Source: Cyanophora paradoxa (taxonomy: Eukaryota; Glaucocystophyceae; Cyanophorales; Cyanophoraceae). From it: 64,000 nucleotides of DNA. The stretch lies in assembly GCA_004431415.1 (NCBI GenBank), contig QPMI01000413.1, positions 1 through 64,000 of the forward strand, given 5' to 3'. Below, one piece after another: positions 12,781 through 23,960 of the stretch (position 1 is the stretch's first letter; every line of letters begins with the position of its first letter). The position numbers were made by a program, and so were the translations under genes. The notes under the pieces are model-generated. The model had not been told where the DNA came from and ran no database searches. It saw only the letters and a list, made by a program, of their open reading frames with translations.

Positions 12781-14205
12781 CGGACAAGAGCCGTGCTCCT
12801 GCGGAGCACTAAGTACGGCGAAGCCTCGCAGACGCCCTCACGGCTGTCACAGTAGGCTGGTTGGCTATCTAGCTGTCTGGCCCGTGGCCATGGCCGGCTG
12901 GCCCAGTGGCCCTAGCCTGTGGAAACGCTAGCTGAGCCAGCCCCAGGCCACGCCGCCCACGCGGGCCCAGGCCAGCCTGTCAGGCCATGGGTCATGGATC
13001 GAAAATTTTGCGTCGGCTGGGTTCTCGTACTCCATCGCGTCCGCAGAGCTTACGAAAGGCTTTGAAAACTCGGGGTCGGCTGGGTCCTCGCGGCCCGGCG
13101 GATCTGTAAAGCGTGCAGAATGCTTCATCTACATCTCAGATGCTTATGCTATTGTTCCATGCATGCGCCGCGGCGTGGGCGCGGGGAAAGATGTCCGGGG
13201 CTGGGCAGGATCGAATGTTTGCCGCCGGGCACCTTGCTGCGCTGTTCCGGCTCCGAAAAGCGGATATCTGGAAATATGCCCAGGCCTGGCCAGGATCCAA
13301 TTTTTACATCGGCTGGGTTCTCGTGCTCTGTGGTGCCCGCAGAGCGTGCTTAAAGCCTTAGAAAGCTCTCAAATGAATATACCGTAGTACTGGCGATGCG
13401 CATGCGTGAGGATGTGCGGGCGCGAAGAAACATGTTCAGGTCCGTCCAGGATCGAATTTTCGGGGTCGGCTGGGTCCTCGCGGCCTGGCGCATCTGTAAC
13501 GCATGCAGAATGCTTCGTCTACATGTCAAATGCTTATGCTACTGTCCCGCGGATGCGCGGCGGCGTGGGCGCGCGGAAAGATGCCCGGGCCTGTGCAGGA
13601 TCGAAGTTTTGCTGTCCGGTACCTTCCTGCACTGTTCCGGTTCCGAAAAGCGGATTTCTGGGATGTGCCACCGTGCAGGCCTTGCTATGTCTATGCGCGC
13701 GAGTACGCATCGATTGCGCGCGCCGCAGGACCGGACGGAACCGGCAGGATCAGATTTTCGGCCGACTCTTCGCACTGGAGCGTCGACGGCGCCCGAAATC
13801 GAGCTTGCGGCGATGTGCGCGCCCTTGGCTCTCATTCTGTATCGTTCTGGGGCGTCCCCGGCGCGATTTCGTCGCGGGACCGGGCGGGACCGGGTCCCAC
13901 CTTCTGACCCGGACCGCGTTTGTCGGAGGTTAAGTACTGGAATTGATCCAGAGGGAAATTCGATATTCGCGCGACGCCCACAGGGGAGCGGTCGTCTTAG
14001 GGGAGCCAGGACGCTAAAAATGGATCTAGAGAGGTCTGTGGGGGTTCGGGTGGCTGTGTGACTAGCAGCAATCGCGTCCGTGTCGAGGCAGAATTAATAA
14101 TTCTGCCTCGAGGGAGTGCGACACGGAAATTATTTAGCAGGGGGGATCTCGAGTGGAAAAAAAGGTTAAAAAAGGAATTTAGATCGTCGGTTTTTGGGTT
14201 TGAGA
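12781..14205. repeat. Array 1, unit 10 (B type, no TATA)
   Basis: The B header hairpin is at 12793-12809. Sub-repeats are rearranged and partly deleted between 12,990 and 13,390. The B tail includes a perfect 25-nt palindrome at 14085-14109. Confidence 0.7.
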
Positions 14206-14340
14206 CAAGATCCGTGCTCCTGCGGAGCACTAAGTACGGCGAAGCCTCGCGGCCGCCCTCGCGGCTGTCACAGTTGGCTCGCTGGCTACCGTATATATAG
14301 CGAGGAGCGAGTCCAGCCTAGCGAGTACACACGTAATATT
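14206..14340. repeat. Array 1, terminal unit fragment (B header only)
   Basis: Only the B header (hairpin 14214-14230) and about 100 following bases remain before single-copy sequence begins. This is the right border of array 1. Confidence 0.65.
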
Positions 14341-14409
14341 TATTCGAGTTGATTGAACAAGAAGTTTCAATCTGCAAGCACAGGGACGGGGATATTCACT
14401 TTATCGAGG

Positions 14410-14911
14410 TCACTTTATCTGCGAAGACAAGTACATTATTATCCTCTGAGGCACTTTATCTTTTCTTTCAGGTGTTAACTCAAGTACATTGATTATCGGC
14501 GCACCCGAGGCGTCGAGGTCCATGGTGTCAGCGACGATCGCGAGCTGCTCTTCGGTGGGCAAGGGGATGTTGACGATGCGCTCCGCACTGGGACGCCGTG
14601 AACGCACGCATCGCGTGTTAAGCGAGCGTGCGCGCACTATCGAAAATCGTCTCCCGTCGCGACGCGTAGTGCATACATTCCGGCGCGCGTGCGTTGAGGA
14701 AATTCGCCAGTGATTATCCCAGTAACGCCTGCATGCGTGATCGGAGGTGGATGGATATGGGCAGAGACATTAGAATTAACTTACACGCAGTATGCGTGCT
14801 CTTGCCGGTTGCGCGAGCGGCGCGCTCGGACCGGTCGCAAGCAGATGGTGTATTTTTGATCTCGGTGGCGGCGACGGTTGAGACCGCCTCGGTGCTCGAT
14901 TGGAATGCCAT
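14410..14911 (-). CDS. Spliced gene of unknown function, 131 aa, three exons
   Basis: On the minus strand the exons are 14785-14911, 14638-14728 and 14410-14587. They are separated by introns of 56 nt (14729-14784, donor GTAAGT) and 50 nt (14588-14637, donor GTGCGC), both ending in CAG. Exon phases add up exactly (127+91+178 = 396 nt, 131 codons plus stop). The protein starts MAFQSSTEAV and has a coherent second half with the motif RYAERIVNIPLPTEEQ. A 42-nt in-frame GT-AG segment near the 3' end could be a third intron. I do not recognise the family. The model rests on splice consensus and phase, not on homology. The gene points away from the plus-strand gene at about 16 kb. Confidence 0.6.
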
Positions 14912-15380
14912 GCTGCGCTCGCTTGAATATTTTGAGGCTGATGGGCGATGTGAGCCGTGACGGAGAGCACTGAACGCGTTTGAGACCGCAGTTCGGGCAG
15001 ACTAATTGCCGACCGCAAGTAACGTCTGTGAAGGAGAAATGATTTGAGGGGAGAAGTTCTGTTTCAGGTACGTAAGTACGGACTGTAGTCGCTGCAGTTA
15101 TTTCGGAGGGTGCTAGAGGGAAGGAGTGGATTAAGGGAATTTAAGCAGGAGAAGAATTAGGAATGGGTAGCGATTGAAAACATTATTGCGCAACTTTTCT
15201 CTACGGGAGTTATTGCGGTCTCGATAGCTGGCATCAGTTGCAGTATCCTTCGGAGTTAAGTTCGCGGCCGGTGCTGTTCTCGTTGAAATTTATCTGTGGC
15301 GCTTTCGAATCTCGCGCACCGATGCCATCGCTTATTTTTGGTTTTGTCGCGCGCGCCTCTGCGTGCAGAATATCGACATC
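14912..15380. other. Gap between divergent genes
   Basis: Single-copy sequence between the two divergent spliced genes. I see no ORF, repeat or RNA that I can support. It may hold promoters for both. Confidence 0.4.
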
Positions 15381-15976
15381 ATGTCTGCGAATGGGCTCGA
15401 CGGTGCGGCGTCCAGTACAGCTCTCCCGGCGCGGTTCTTCGCTGTCGAGTACGAAGACTCGCATGTACACGACGTCTATATCCCCTTTCGTTCGGCGCTC
15501 GATTCTTCGCGAGCGTACGTGCAGCGGCTGCGGAGGTGCTCGCACTCGGAATCACTAAATCGAGAGCCTCGGAGCATAATTAACGATATTGCACAGCGTT
15601 CCTGGCTCGCGCTATTTGGTGAGGCAGGCCAGTTGCAATAGCAACAGTCGTGGGAAATCTGGGTAGTTTTCGATGCTTAAAGCAAAGCGTTGCTGTCGGT
15701 CTCGCGCGCCATCTTGTCAAACCGATGTAAATATTCAGACGTTGGCGACGTAGTCATTGGCCCGCCATGCGTCTGACTGCGGGGCCATGTAATTAGGCGT
15801 CGGGATCTGTGAGCATGCAGCTAGCTAGCATGCGGGGAGTTTGACGCTCGCGCGAGGCGACGCGCGTGTTTTTTTTTCGAGTACGTGGCGCCACTTATTC
15901 GCGGAGAATCGGGTATGCGCTAATGTTCTAACCGCTCGACCTGTTGTAATTTTCCTCACCACGGCTTGGCTTTCAG
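15381..15976 (+). other. Possible 5' exon(s) of the 16-kb gene
   Basis: An ATG at 15381 opens 86 codons of good-looking coding sequence (motif RFFAVEYEDSHVHD) ending in TAG near 15,641. A splice path can leave this frame at 15535 or at the GTGAGG donor at 15619. I could not connect it to the exon at 15977 with confidence. It may be the 5' part of the downstream gene or a separate short gene. Confidence 0.3.
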
Positions 15977-16928
15977 TTGGTCAAGTGCACTTTCTACAAC
16001 GCCGTGATGGACAACGACAATCCCGTTCCGGCTGCGACCTTCGTCTGCGATGCAAAGACCAAGATTCTTCTGTACAGCGTCGGTCGCGCGGATATCAAAC
16101 AGGTGAGAAGCTTGAAGATTTCATTTTTTGGGCGAAATTGACGTATTTTTTTTGGTGCAGGGGGCCATCGACATTCTGTCGCGGTTCCACCGCGCCAGGA
16201 CCTGCGAGAACGTGCCTTACGGCTTCCGCGCCGGCGAGACTTTCCACTCGGGCGCGAAGGAGATACGGCACCCGGCGCTGATCGGTGTGCTAGAGTCGTG
16301 AGGCCTTTTGTTTTCATTTTCCTGACGGACCTTCTTTGCAGTCGTCTCTGGCGTGCTGATGGGGCCGTCGGGCCACGGTGACAAGATCGCCGCGAAGGAC
16401 GTCTTCGGGTACCATCTTGCAATTGAGCGTTAGACTTCTATTTTTCCTCTGCCTGAATCGCGTATTGCTTTCAGGGATGACCGCGACCTCGCCGTGCGGG
16501 CCATGAGCCCGGACGACGAGGCTATCATTGCTGTCGGCCGACAGATGGAGCCGCCGAAAACTGGCCGCGAGGTGGCGGACATGCTTAACGCCGAGTTGCG
16601 GGTGCTCGTGTGCGCGCTGTCTCCGCTGCCGCCGTGACTGTTTTGCGTCGCAGGCGGAGGGGACGCCTTTCCGGGCGACCCTGCTGCAGTTCACGGCCAC
16701 GCAGGGCGGCAGCCACCCGGTCTCGTACCTGGTCACTGACGTGAGCACGTTCGAGTTTGGCGCGTTCATGCTGACCGTCGACGAGATCCGCGAGATTGCG
16801 GACGAGTGCGCCTGCTGAATTTTGTGATCTGCAGTGCTCTCGAATTTACGCGATTTCGGAGCAGGATGCGTGCGCACAACGTCGTCCTGCCGGCCCGCCT
16901 CGCCGGCCTCATTGCGGGCCAGGAGTGA
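15977..16928 (+). CDS. Spliced gene of unknown function, at least 229 codons, six exons
   Basis: Exons are 15977-16102, 16161-16284, 16342-16408, 16475-16601, 16654-16805 and 16835-16928. Introns are 58, 57, 66, 52 and 29 nt, all GT-AG, most with a CTGAY-like branch word before the acceptor. All phases agree (690 nt, 229 codons plus stop). The product reads through as one protein with motifs such as AIDILSRFHRART, VVSGVLMGPSGHGDK and VSTFEFGAFMLTVDEIREIAD. If the last 29-nt intron is not removed, the frame ends at a TGA at 16816-16818. The 5' end is unresolved. AATAAA lies at about 17,071, about 140 nt past the stop. I do not recognise the family. Confidence 0.7.
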
Positions 16929-17389
16929 AGAGGTGAATTGCCGGCCAGATTCGCTTTTCTATTGCGACTCGAATGTGTTTTTTTATTCTAATTGCAAGCT
17001 GCAGAGCCGTGCATGTTTCCGGATCTTTCTGGACAACTTTGCATGCGAGCGAGACGATGGAAGTTTAATTTAATAAAAAGGGCCATGTAGTTTAGGTGCA
17101 TCCGTTGGCGCTGATAAATGTGGCAGTGCTTGTGTCAACGTCGAGTGCATGGTGTGCAATTCGTTCTGTACATACGTGTAGTGTAAAAAATGGCCCTGTA
17201 TTTTATATTGCGCAATTGGGTTTGGTTCGACGCAAAGGGTTGCGAATATTCATGCTTGCTATATCTGCGGTAACTGAGGGCTAGCAAACTTGAATCTGCA
17301 AGGGCACGCTCGAAAGCTATCTACAAAGTTCGAGAGTATGAGCGGGCAGCCAGGTTGTATACACGACCAGGTCCCTTCATGGCACAACT
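16929..17389. other. 3' flank of the 16-kb gene
   Basis: Contains the AATAAA polyadenylation-like word near 17,071 and otherwise nothing I can support. Short ORFs here are AT-rich and without features. Confidence 0.4.
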
Positions 17390-18020
17390 CGTTTAGGGAT
17401 CGGCGGGAGAAACGGGGAGATCGGCGGGGGGCGGGGCAGGGCGGGCGGGCGAGCTGACGAGGCTAGGGACGGTGGGAGACCTGAAGGGCGCCAGTCAGCG
17501 CGGAGCGCGGGCGGCGGGGGCGGCCCGGAAGGCTCACGGGGAAAACGACACGATGGAGGCGCCGGACGCTGGCCGCTTCGACTGACAAGCGTGGCGGCCT
17601 GCGGAGAGACGGGGGATCGGCGCGAGACGGGAGGCAGGGCGGGCGGGCGAGCTGACGAGGCTAGGGACAACGGCAGGCCTGGAGGGCGCCAGTCGGCCAA
17701 GAACGCAGGTGGCGGGGGCGGCAGGGATGCCGGCCGCTTCGAGGGGAAGGCGCACGGGTGAGCTGACGAGGCTAGGGACGGCGGGAGTCGTGAAGGGCGC
17801 CAGTCAGCAGGGAACGCGGGGGGCGGGGGCGGGCCGGGAGGCTCACGGGGAAAACGACTCGATGGAGGCGCCGGACGCCGGCCGCTTCGACTGACCAGCG
17901 CGGCGGCCTGCACAGAGATGGAGAGATCAGCGGGGGGCGGGAGGGGAGGGACGGCAAGCAAGCTGACGATGCTATTAACGATGGGTGGCCTGGAGGACGC
18001 CAGTCAGCGGGGGGTGGGTT
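17390..18020. repeat. GC-rich minisatellite, about 310-bp unit, two copies
   Basis: The 20-mer GAGCTGACGAGGCTAGGGAC occurs at 17451, 17649 and 17760, with a diverged copy at 17960. The spacings 17451 to 17760 and 17649 to 17960 give a higher-order unit of about 310 bp. The block around 17,543 recurs at 17,853 with the same offset. Long Pro/Ser-rich ORFs on the minus strand follow from the repeat and are not called. Confidence 0.75.
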
Positions 18021-18156
18021 GGACGAATATCTATCTAGGAAGTCCGGCTGCATGTACATCCAGGTCCCGGTGATGGAGGGCGTTATTTTAGATCTGCACG
18101 AAAACACGTTAATTGCACTCATTATTGTAATAAACCATGTGCGTGAAGTAACGCAC

Positions 18157-19846
18157 TCAACGCTTGTGTGCCGCCGCGGAAACCCGCTTCGGCATCGTGT
18201 CGACGAATCGCGTGTTCTTGAAATCGGCCTCCGCCTTCTCGAACTCGCGCTGGAACTGTTCGACTTGGCCCCAGTCGCCGGGCTCGCATTCCGTGGGGAC
18301 GGCGTTGACGAGTCGCTGACCGTGCGGCGCGGTGCTGTCCTCGATCCAGCGCAGGTACTGGAGCTTGTGGCCCCACATTGTTGCGTGCATTGCCGGATCG
18401 TCTTGCCGGAGCCTCGCAAATTCTGCGCTCTCGGCCTTCTGGTCCTTGATGGCGGCTTGCAGGTCGGGGTTGACGTTCTGAATCACGTGCAGCAGCTCGT
18501 ACCGTTGCAGGAGCAAGGCGTTCGCGATGAAGAAGTGCGCTCCCTCGCGCGGGCGGCTGAGCATGACGTACAGCTGCTGTCGGTGTGTGTAGTCCCTGCT
18601 GTTCATGCCCCGCACGTCGGCGATGGCGCGCTTCAGGGTGTGCCCTTGAGCCTTGTAGACCGTCGTGCCGTAGGCGACGCGGAACGGCGGTCCTATCCTG
18701 ACGTTGTGCGTGCCTCCTGCCCCGCCAGCGATTTCGTCCTCGTGGTCTGCGCAACGTGACCGTAGTCAATCTCGAGAGGGAAGCGCGTGTGCATTCACGA
18801 TCGTGCTGACAAATGCAGCGGCTCACCAGCATTTCTGGGCTCGACGTTGATTTCGACGGCGTCGACGATTCGACCGTCGGGGAGCTGGCAGCGTTCCGTG
18901 ATTGCACGCCGGCCGACGCGGTCATCGTGGAAGTAGATGTAGTACGTCATGGGGGGCATGAGGTGCGGATGCGGGAGCTGCTCCACCTTCACCTCTATGC
19001 TCTGTTTCTTCTGCCTCGTCGCTGCCGCTGCGGCCCGTACAATGTTGTCCTTGCTGACCTTTGGCTTGCTCTTCTTCCGGTCTGAAGGTCCTGGCTCGGG
19101 CTCGGGTTCGGGTTCGGGTTCCGGCTCGGGCTTGGGGCCACGGTCCGCAGTGTCGAGCTCGTGCTGGACGAGATCCGGTGCAGCGTGTTCGAGCACGAGC
19201 GGCGTGTCCGGTGTGAACTCCGTCGCGTGCTGACTGATGTAGTCGGGCGTCTCCGTGTGGTCTCGCCATTTGTAACCGGCAAGCAGTCCGATGGCGCCGT
19301 TGACGAGGCCGTCGTCTGTGTCGCGGTTCTGTCTAAGCATGACCTTGATGCCCCCCGTCACCATGACCTTGTGGGGGATGCTTCCTTGCTCGTTCGTGCA
19401 TGGGATCCTCTCGCCGTACGCGTCCACGCTCTCGCACTTCTTGATGTGCTCGCGCGGATGCGTGTCCTTGGCGACGATCTTGAGGACAGGGTCGCGGTAC
19501 TGGGCGTGGTGCCGTCGGATCATCGCGTCGTTGTGCTGCTCTGCGAGCTTGTTCGTGAGGAACATGTGGTACGCTTCGTCCCACGTGGGGTCTTGGTTCT
19601 TGGTCAGCGTGTTGTGGATGGCATTCTCGTTGTCGTCGCCGAGATCGTTGTTGAGGTCCAGGCACCGGCGGAGAAGGTAGTGGTAGACGTCGTCGACGTG
19701 GTCCGGATCCCCGTCTCGAAACCAGTTGAGGATTTGGCCAAGTTCTGGATCCGCCAGGTGCCGCATCGACGAGGGCAGGACGTGAGCCGTGAAGTAGCTG
19801 AGGAAGGTGTGCAGGTTCGGCGTGTGCCACTTGACGTCATTCTGCA
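18157..19846 (-). pseudogene. PIF1/Helitron-type helicase, C-terminal half (5' truncated)
   Basis: Exon 18827-19846 and exon 18157-18746 are joined across an 80-nt GT-AG intron (18747-18826) with phase preserved. The product contains a PIF1-like stretch (LPSSMRHLADPELGQILNWF; then KVMVTGGIKVMLRQN and GLVNGAIGLL). The late helicase motifs follow (AYGTTVYKAQGHTL, and QLYVMLSRPRE), corresponding to PIF1/SF1B motifs V and VI. An acidic Glu/Pro (PEPEPEP) low-complexity tract lies between them. Walker A and B are absent because the frame runs into array-2 repeat sequence at about 19,847. This is probably the 3' part of the gene whose 5' part lies at 26,878-28,672. As it stands it cannot be an active helicase. 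Confidence 0.85.
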
Positions 19847-21364
19847 GAGCTTACGAATCGCTTAAACAGAACCTCGAATGCATACGGCTCGGTTCTCGTG
19901 CCCTGTCGCGCCCGCAGACCTCGCGAAAACCTTTAAAAAGATCTGAAGTGAATACTGTAGCGATGGGCATGCATGGGTGAGGATGCGGCATTCATTTATC
20001 GTTGGTTGTATTCTACAAATCATAAAGACATTGCTAAAGGCTTTGTAGAGGTCTCAAAGGAATACTGTAGCGATGGGCATGGGTGAGGACGCGAGGGCGC
20101 GCGGAAAGGTCTCCAGGTCCGTGAAGGATCGAATTTTCGGGGTCGGCTGGATCCTCGCGGCCTGGCGCATCTGCAAAGCATGCGGAACGCTTCTTCTACA
20201 TCTCAAATGCGTATGCTATTGTTCCGCGCATGCGCCGCGGCGTGGGCGCTCGGAAATATGTGCTGGCCTGGCCAGGATCGAATTTTTGCGTCGGCTGGGT
20301 TCTCGCGCCCTGTTGCGCCCTGTTTAAAAGATCTCAAATGAATATACTGGGGATGCGCATGCATGAGGGCGCGAGGGCGCGCGGAAAGATGTTCAGGTCC
20401 GTCCAGGATCGAATTTTCGGGTTGGCTGGGTCCTCGCGGCCCGGCACATCTGTAAAGCGTGCGAAACGCTTGCTCTACATCTCACATGCTTATGCTATTG
20501 TTCCGCGCATAGGCCGCGGCGTGGGCGCGCCGAAAGATGTCCGGGCCCGTGCAGGATCGAATTTTCGACGTCGGCTGGGTTCTGGTGCTCTTTCGCGTCT
20601 TCGAAGCTTGTGGAAGGCTTTGATAAAATCTCAAATGAATATTGTAGCGATGCGCATGCGCGAGAACGCGAGGGCGCGCGGAAAGTTGTTCAGGTCCGAA
20701 GAGGACCGAATTTTCATAGTTGGTGGGTCCTCGCGGCCTGGTGCATTTAGAGACCGTGCGGAAGTCTTCTTCTACATCTCAAATGCTTATGCTATTGTTC
20801 CGCGCATGCGCCGCGGCGTGGGCGCGCGGAAAGATGTCCGGGCCTGTTCAGGATCGAATTTTTGCCGTCGGGTACCTTCTTGCGCTATTCCGGCTCCGAA
20901 AAGCGGATTTCGGGGGTGCGGAGGCGCTGCTATGTCTATGCGCGCTAGTACGCATCGATTGCGCGCGTCGCGGGACCGGGCGGAACCGGCCGGATCAAAT
21001 TTTCGGCCGACTGTTCGCACTGGAGCGCCGACGGCGCTTGAAATCGAGCTTGCGGCGATGCGCTCGCCGTCGCGCGTCATTCTTTATCGTTCTGGGGTCT
21101 CTCTGGCGCGATTTCGTCGCGGGACCGGGCGGGACCGGGTCCCACCTTCTGACCTGGACTGTGTTTGTCGGAGGTTAAGTACCGGAATTGATCCAGAGGA
21201 AAATTGAATATTCGCCCGACGCCCACGGGGGAGCGGTCGTCTTAGGGGAGCCAGGACGCTAAAAATGGATTTAGAGAGGTCTGTGGGGGTTCGGGTGGCT
21301 GTGTGACTAGCAGCAATCGCGTCCGTGTCGAGGCAGAATTAATAATTCTGCCTCGAGGGAGTGC
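19847..21364. repeat. Array 2, unit 12a (B type, 5' truncated)
   Basis: Starts inside a unit at the junction with the helicase fragment and includes the cox1-like patch. It has at least four sub-repeats of about 150 bp and a B-type tail lacking TATA. The 25-nt palindrome is at 21330-21354. Confidence 0.7.
19990..20033 (+). other. Nuclear mitochondrial fragment (cox1 N-terminus-like), about 44 bp
   Basis: Between two repeat segments an AT-rich patch translates in one frame as FIYRWLYSTNHKDI. This matches the near-universal N-terminal signature of mitochondrial cytochrome oxidase subunit I (RWL-S-TNHKDIG). Repeat sequence resumes immediately after it. The match is 14 codons with organelle-like base composition, best explained as filler DNA captured at a break. 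It is not a gene. Confidence 0.7.
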
Positions 21365-22313
21365 GTCCGCGCATAGGCCGCGGCGTGGGCGCGCCGAAAG
21401 ATGTCCGGGCCCGTGCAGGATCGAATTTTCGACGTCGGCTGGGTTCTGGTGCTTTTTCGCGTCTTCGAAGCTTGTGGAAGGCTTTGATAAAATCTCAAAT
21501 GAATATTGTAGCGATGCGCATGCGCGAGAACGCGAGGGCGCGCGGAAAGTTGTTCAGGTCCGAAGAGGACCGAATTTTCATAGTTGGTGGGTCCTCGCGG
21601 CCTGGTGCATTTAGAGACCGTGCGGAAGTCTTCTTCTACATCTCAAATGCTTATGCTATTGTTCCGCGCATGCGCCGCGGCGTGGGCGCGCGGAAAGATG
21701 TCCGGGCCTGTTCAGGATCGAATTTTTGCCGTCGGGTACCTTCCTGCACTATTCCGGCTCCGAAAAGCGGATTTCGGGGGTGCGCAGGCCCTGCTATGTC
21801 TATGCGCGCCAGTACGCATCGATCGCGCGCGTCGCGGGACCGGGCCGGACCGGCCGGATCAAATTTTCGGCCGACTCTTCGCACTGGAGCGTCGACAGCG
21901 CCCGAAATCGATCTTGCGGCGATGCGTTCGCCCTCGCGCGTCATTCTGTTTCGTTCTGGGGCGTCGCTGGCGCGGTTTCGTCGCGGGACCGGGCGGGACC
22001 GGGTCCCACCTTCTGACCTGGACTGTGTTTGTCGGAGGTTAAGTACCGGAATTGATCCAGAGGAAAATTGAATATTCGCCCGACGCCCACGGGGGAGCGG
22101 TCGTCTTAGGGGAGCCAGGACGCTAAAAATGGATCTAGAGAGGTCTGTGGGGGTTCGGGTGGCTGTGTGACTAGCAGCAATCGCGTCCGTGTCGAGGCAG
22201 AATTAATAATTCTGCCTCGAGGGAGTGCGATACGGAAATTATTTAACAGGGGGGATCTCGAGTGGAAAAAAAGGTTAAAAAAGGAATTTAGATCGTCGGT
22301 TTTTGGGTTTGAG
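21365..22313. repeat. Array 2, unit 12b (tandem duplication of 12a, 863-bp offset)
   Basis: The sequence from 20502 restarts at 21365 with near identity through the B tail. This indicates a recent 863-bp tandem duplication. Its own palindrome is at 22194-22218. Confidence 0.75.
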
Positions 22314-23960
22314 ACAAGATCCGTGCTCCTGCGGAGCACTAAGTACGGCGAAGCCTCGCGGACGCCCTCGCGGCTGGCACAGTAGGCCTATAGGGCACTG
22401 GCCAGCGGCCTGGCCGATCGCGAACAGCTTTCTGGCTGGACTCGGAAGCTGGCTGGCTGACGGCCAGTCCAGCTAGCGCTGGCCGGCTAGAGGAATATTA
22501 ATGTACTGAGGAAATAAAGGGTGGAGCAGATTGAGAGGAGATTAATTATATAATATTGTTGGGAAGGAGGCCCGGGAGGGGCGAGGTTCTCGCGGCCAGG
22601 CGCATGCACAGAGCTTGCGAATCGCTTAAACAGAATCTCGAACGCATATAGCACCGATGTGCAGGGCTGCGGAGGCGAGGGCGCGCAGAAATATGTGCAG
22701 GTCTGTCCAGGATCGCAAATTTGGCGTCGGTTGGGTTTTCGTGCTTTGTCGCGGCCACAGAGGTCGCGGAAGTCTTCGTTTAGATCTCAAATGAATACTG
22801 TAGCGATGGGCATGCGTGGGGATGCGAGGGCGCGCGGAAAGATGCACATGTCCGTCCAGGATCGAATTTTCGGGGTGGGCTGGGTCCTCGCGGCCCGGCG
22901 CATACGCAAAGCGTGCGGAAGTCTTCTTCTACATCTCAAATGCTTATACTATTGTTCCGTGCATGCGCCGCGGCGCGGGCGCGCGGAAAGCTGTGCAGGC
23001 CCGTTCAGGATCGAATTTTTGCGTCGGCTGGGTTCTCGCGCCCTGTCGCGCCTGCAGAGCTTGCGAAAAGCTTTAAAAAGAAGTCAACTGAAAATTGTAG
23101 CGATGCGCTCGCGTGAGGGTGCGAGGGCGCGCGGAAAGTTGTGCAGGTCCGTCCAGGATCGAATTTTCGGGGTGGGCTGGGTCCTCGCGGCCCGGCGCAT
23201 ACGCAAAGCGTGCGGAAGGCTTCTTCTACATCTCAAATGCTTATACTATTGTTCCGCGCATGCGCCGCGGCGTTGGCGCGCGGAAAGATGTCGACGTCCA
23301 GGCCTGTGAAGGATCGAATTTTTGATGTCCGGTACCTTCTTGCGCTATTCCGGCTCCGAAAAGCGGATTTCGGGGGTGCGGAGGCGCTGCTATGTCTATG
23401 CGCGCTAGTACGCATCGATTGCGCGCGTCGCGGGACCGGGCGGAACCGGCCGGATCAAATTTTCGGCCGACTGTTCGCACTGGAGCGCCGACGGCGCTTG
23501 AAATCGAGCTTGCGGCGATGCGCTCGCCGTCGCGCGTCATTCTTTATCGTTCTGGGGTCTCTCTGGCGCGATTTCGTCGCGGGACCGGGCGGGACCGGGT
23601 CCCACCTTCTGACTCGGACTGCATTTGTCGGAGGTTAAGTACCGGAATTGATCCAGAGGGAAATTCGATTTCGCGCGACGCCCACGGGCGAGCGGTCGTC
23701 TTAGGGGAGCCAGGACGCTAAAAATGGATCTAGAGAGGTCTGTGGGGGTTCGGGTGGCTGAGTGACTAGCGGCAATCGCGTCCGTGTCGAGGCAGAATTA
23801 ATAATTCTGCCTCGAGGGAGTGCGACACGGAAATTATTTGGCAGGGGGGATCTCGAGTGGAAAAAAAGGTTAAAAAAGGAATATGGGTCGGCGGTTTTTG
23901 GTTTTGAGAAAGAGGCTTCGCCTGAAAGAGGCTTCGCCTGAAAGAGGCTTCGCCTGAAGA
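22314..23960. repeat. Array 2, unit 13 (B header, B tail)
   Basis: The B header hairpin is at 22323-22339. There are four or five sub-repeats. The TATA core is absent. A perfect 25-nt palindrome is at 23789-23813. The unit ends in three imperfect GAAAGAGGCTTCGCCTGA copies. Confidence 0.7.

Larger units (their letters stand above)
1..14340. repeat. Dispersed/tandem repeat array 1
   Basis: About ten full or partial units of one repeat family stand head to tail. The typical order in a unit is: a GC-rich hairpin header; an AT-rich block with several GAGAATATAA-like words; sub-repeats of about 150 bp that each carry GCATGCG and GGATCGAATTTT; a TATA-type core; a CCAATCG...CGATTGG inverted pair followed by an A-run. 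Copies differ by point changes, one-base deletions and internal deletions. Many frames are open but encode similar Arg/Ala/Pro-rich peptides in several frames at once, so no gene is called here. The family is not recognised. Confidence 0.85.

Noticed and set aside
8551-14205. CRISPR-like array of regularly spaced repeats
   Set aside because: Unit lengths of 1.2-1.6 kb, variable spacing and a eukaryotic setting. There are no short direct repeats with unique spacers and no cas genes.
17377-17961. 194-aa proline-rich minus-strand ORF
   Set aside because: It lies entirely within the 310-bp minisatellite and its peptide repeats with the DNA unit.
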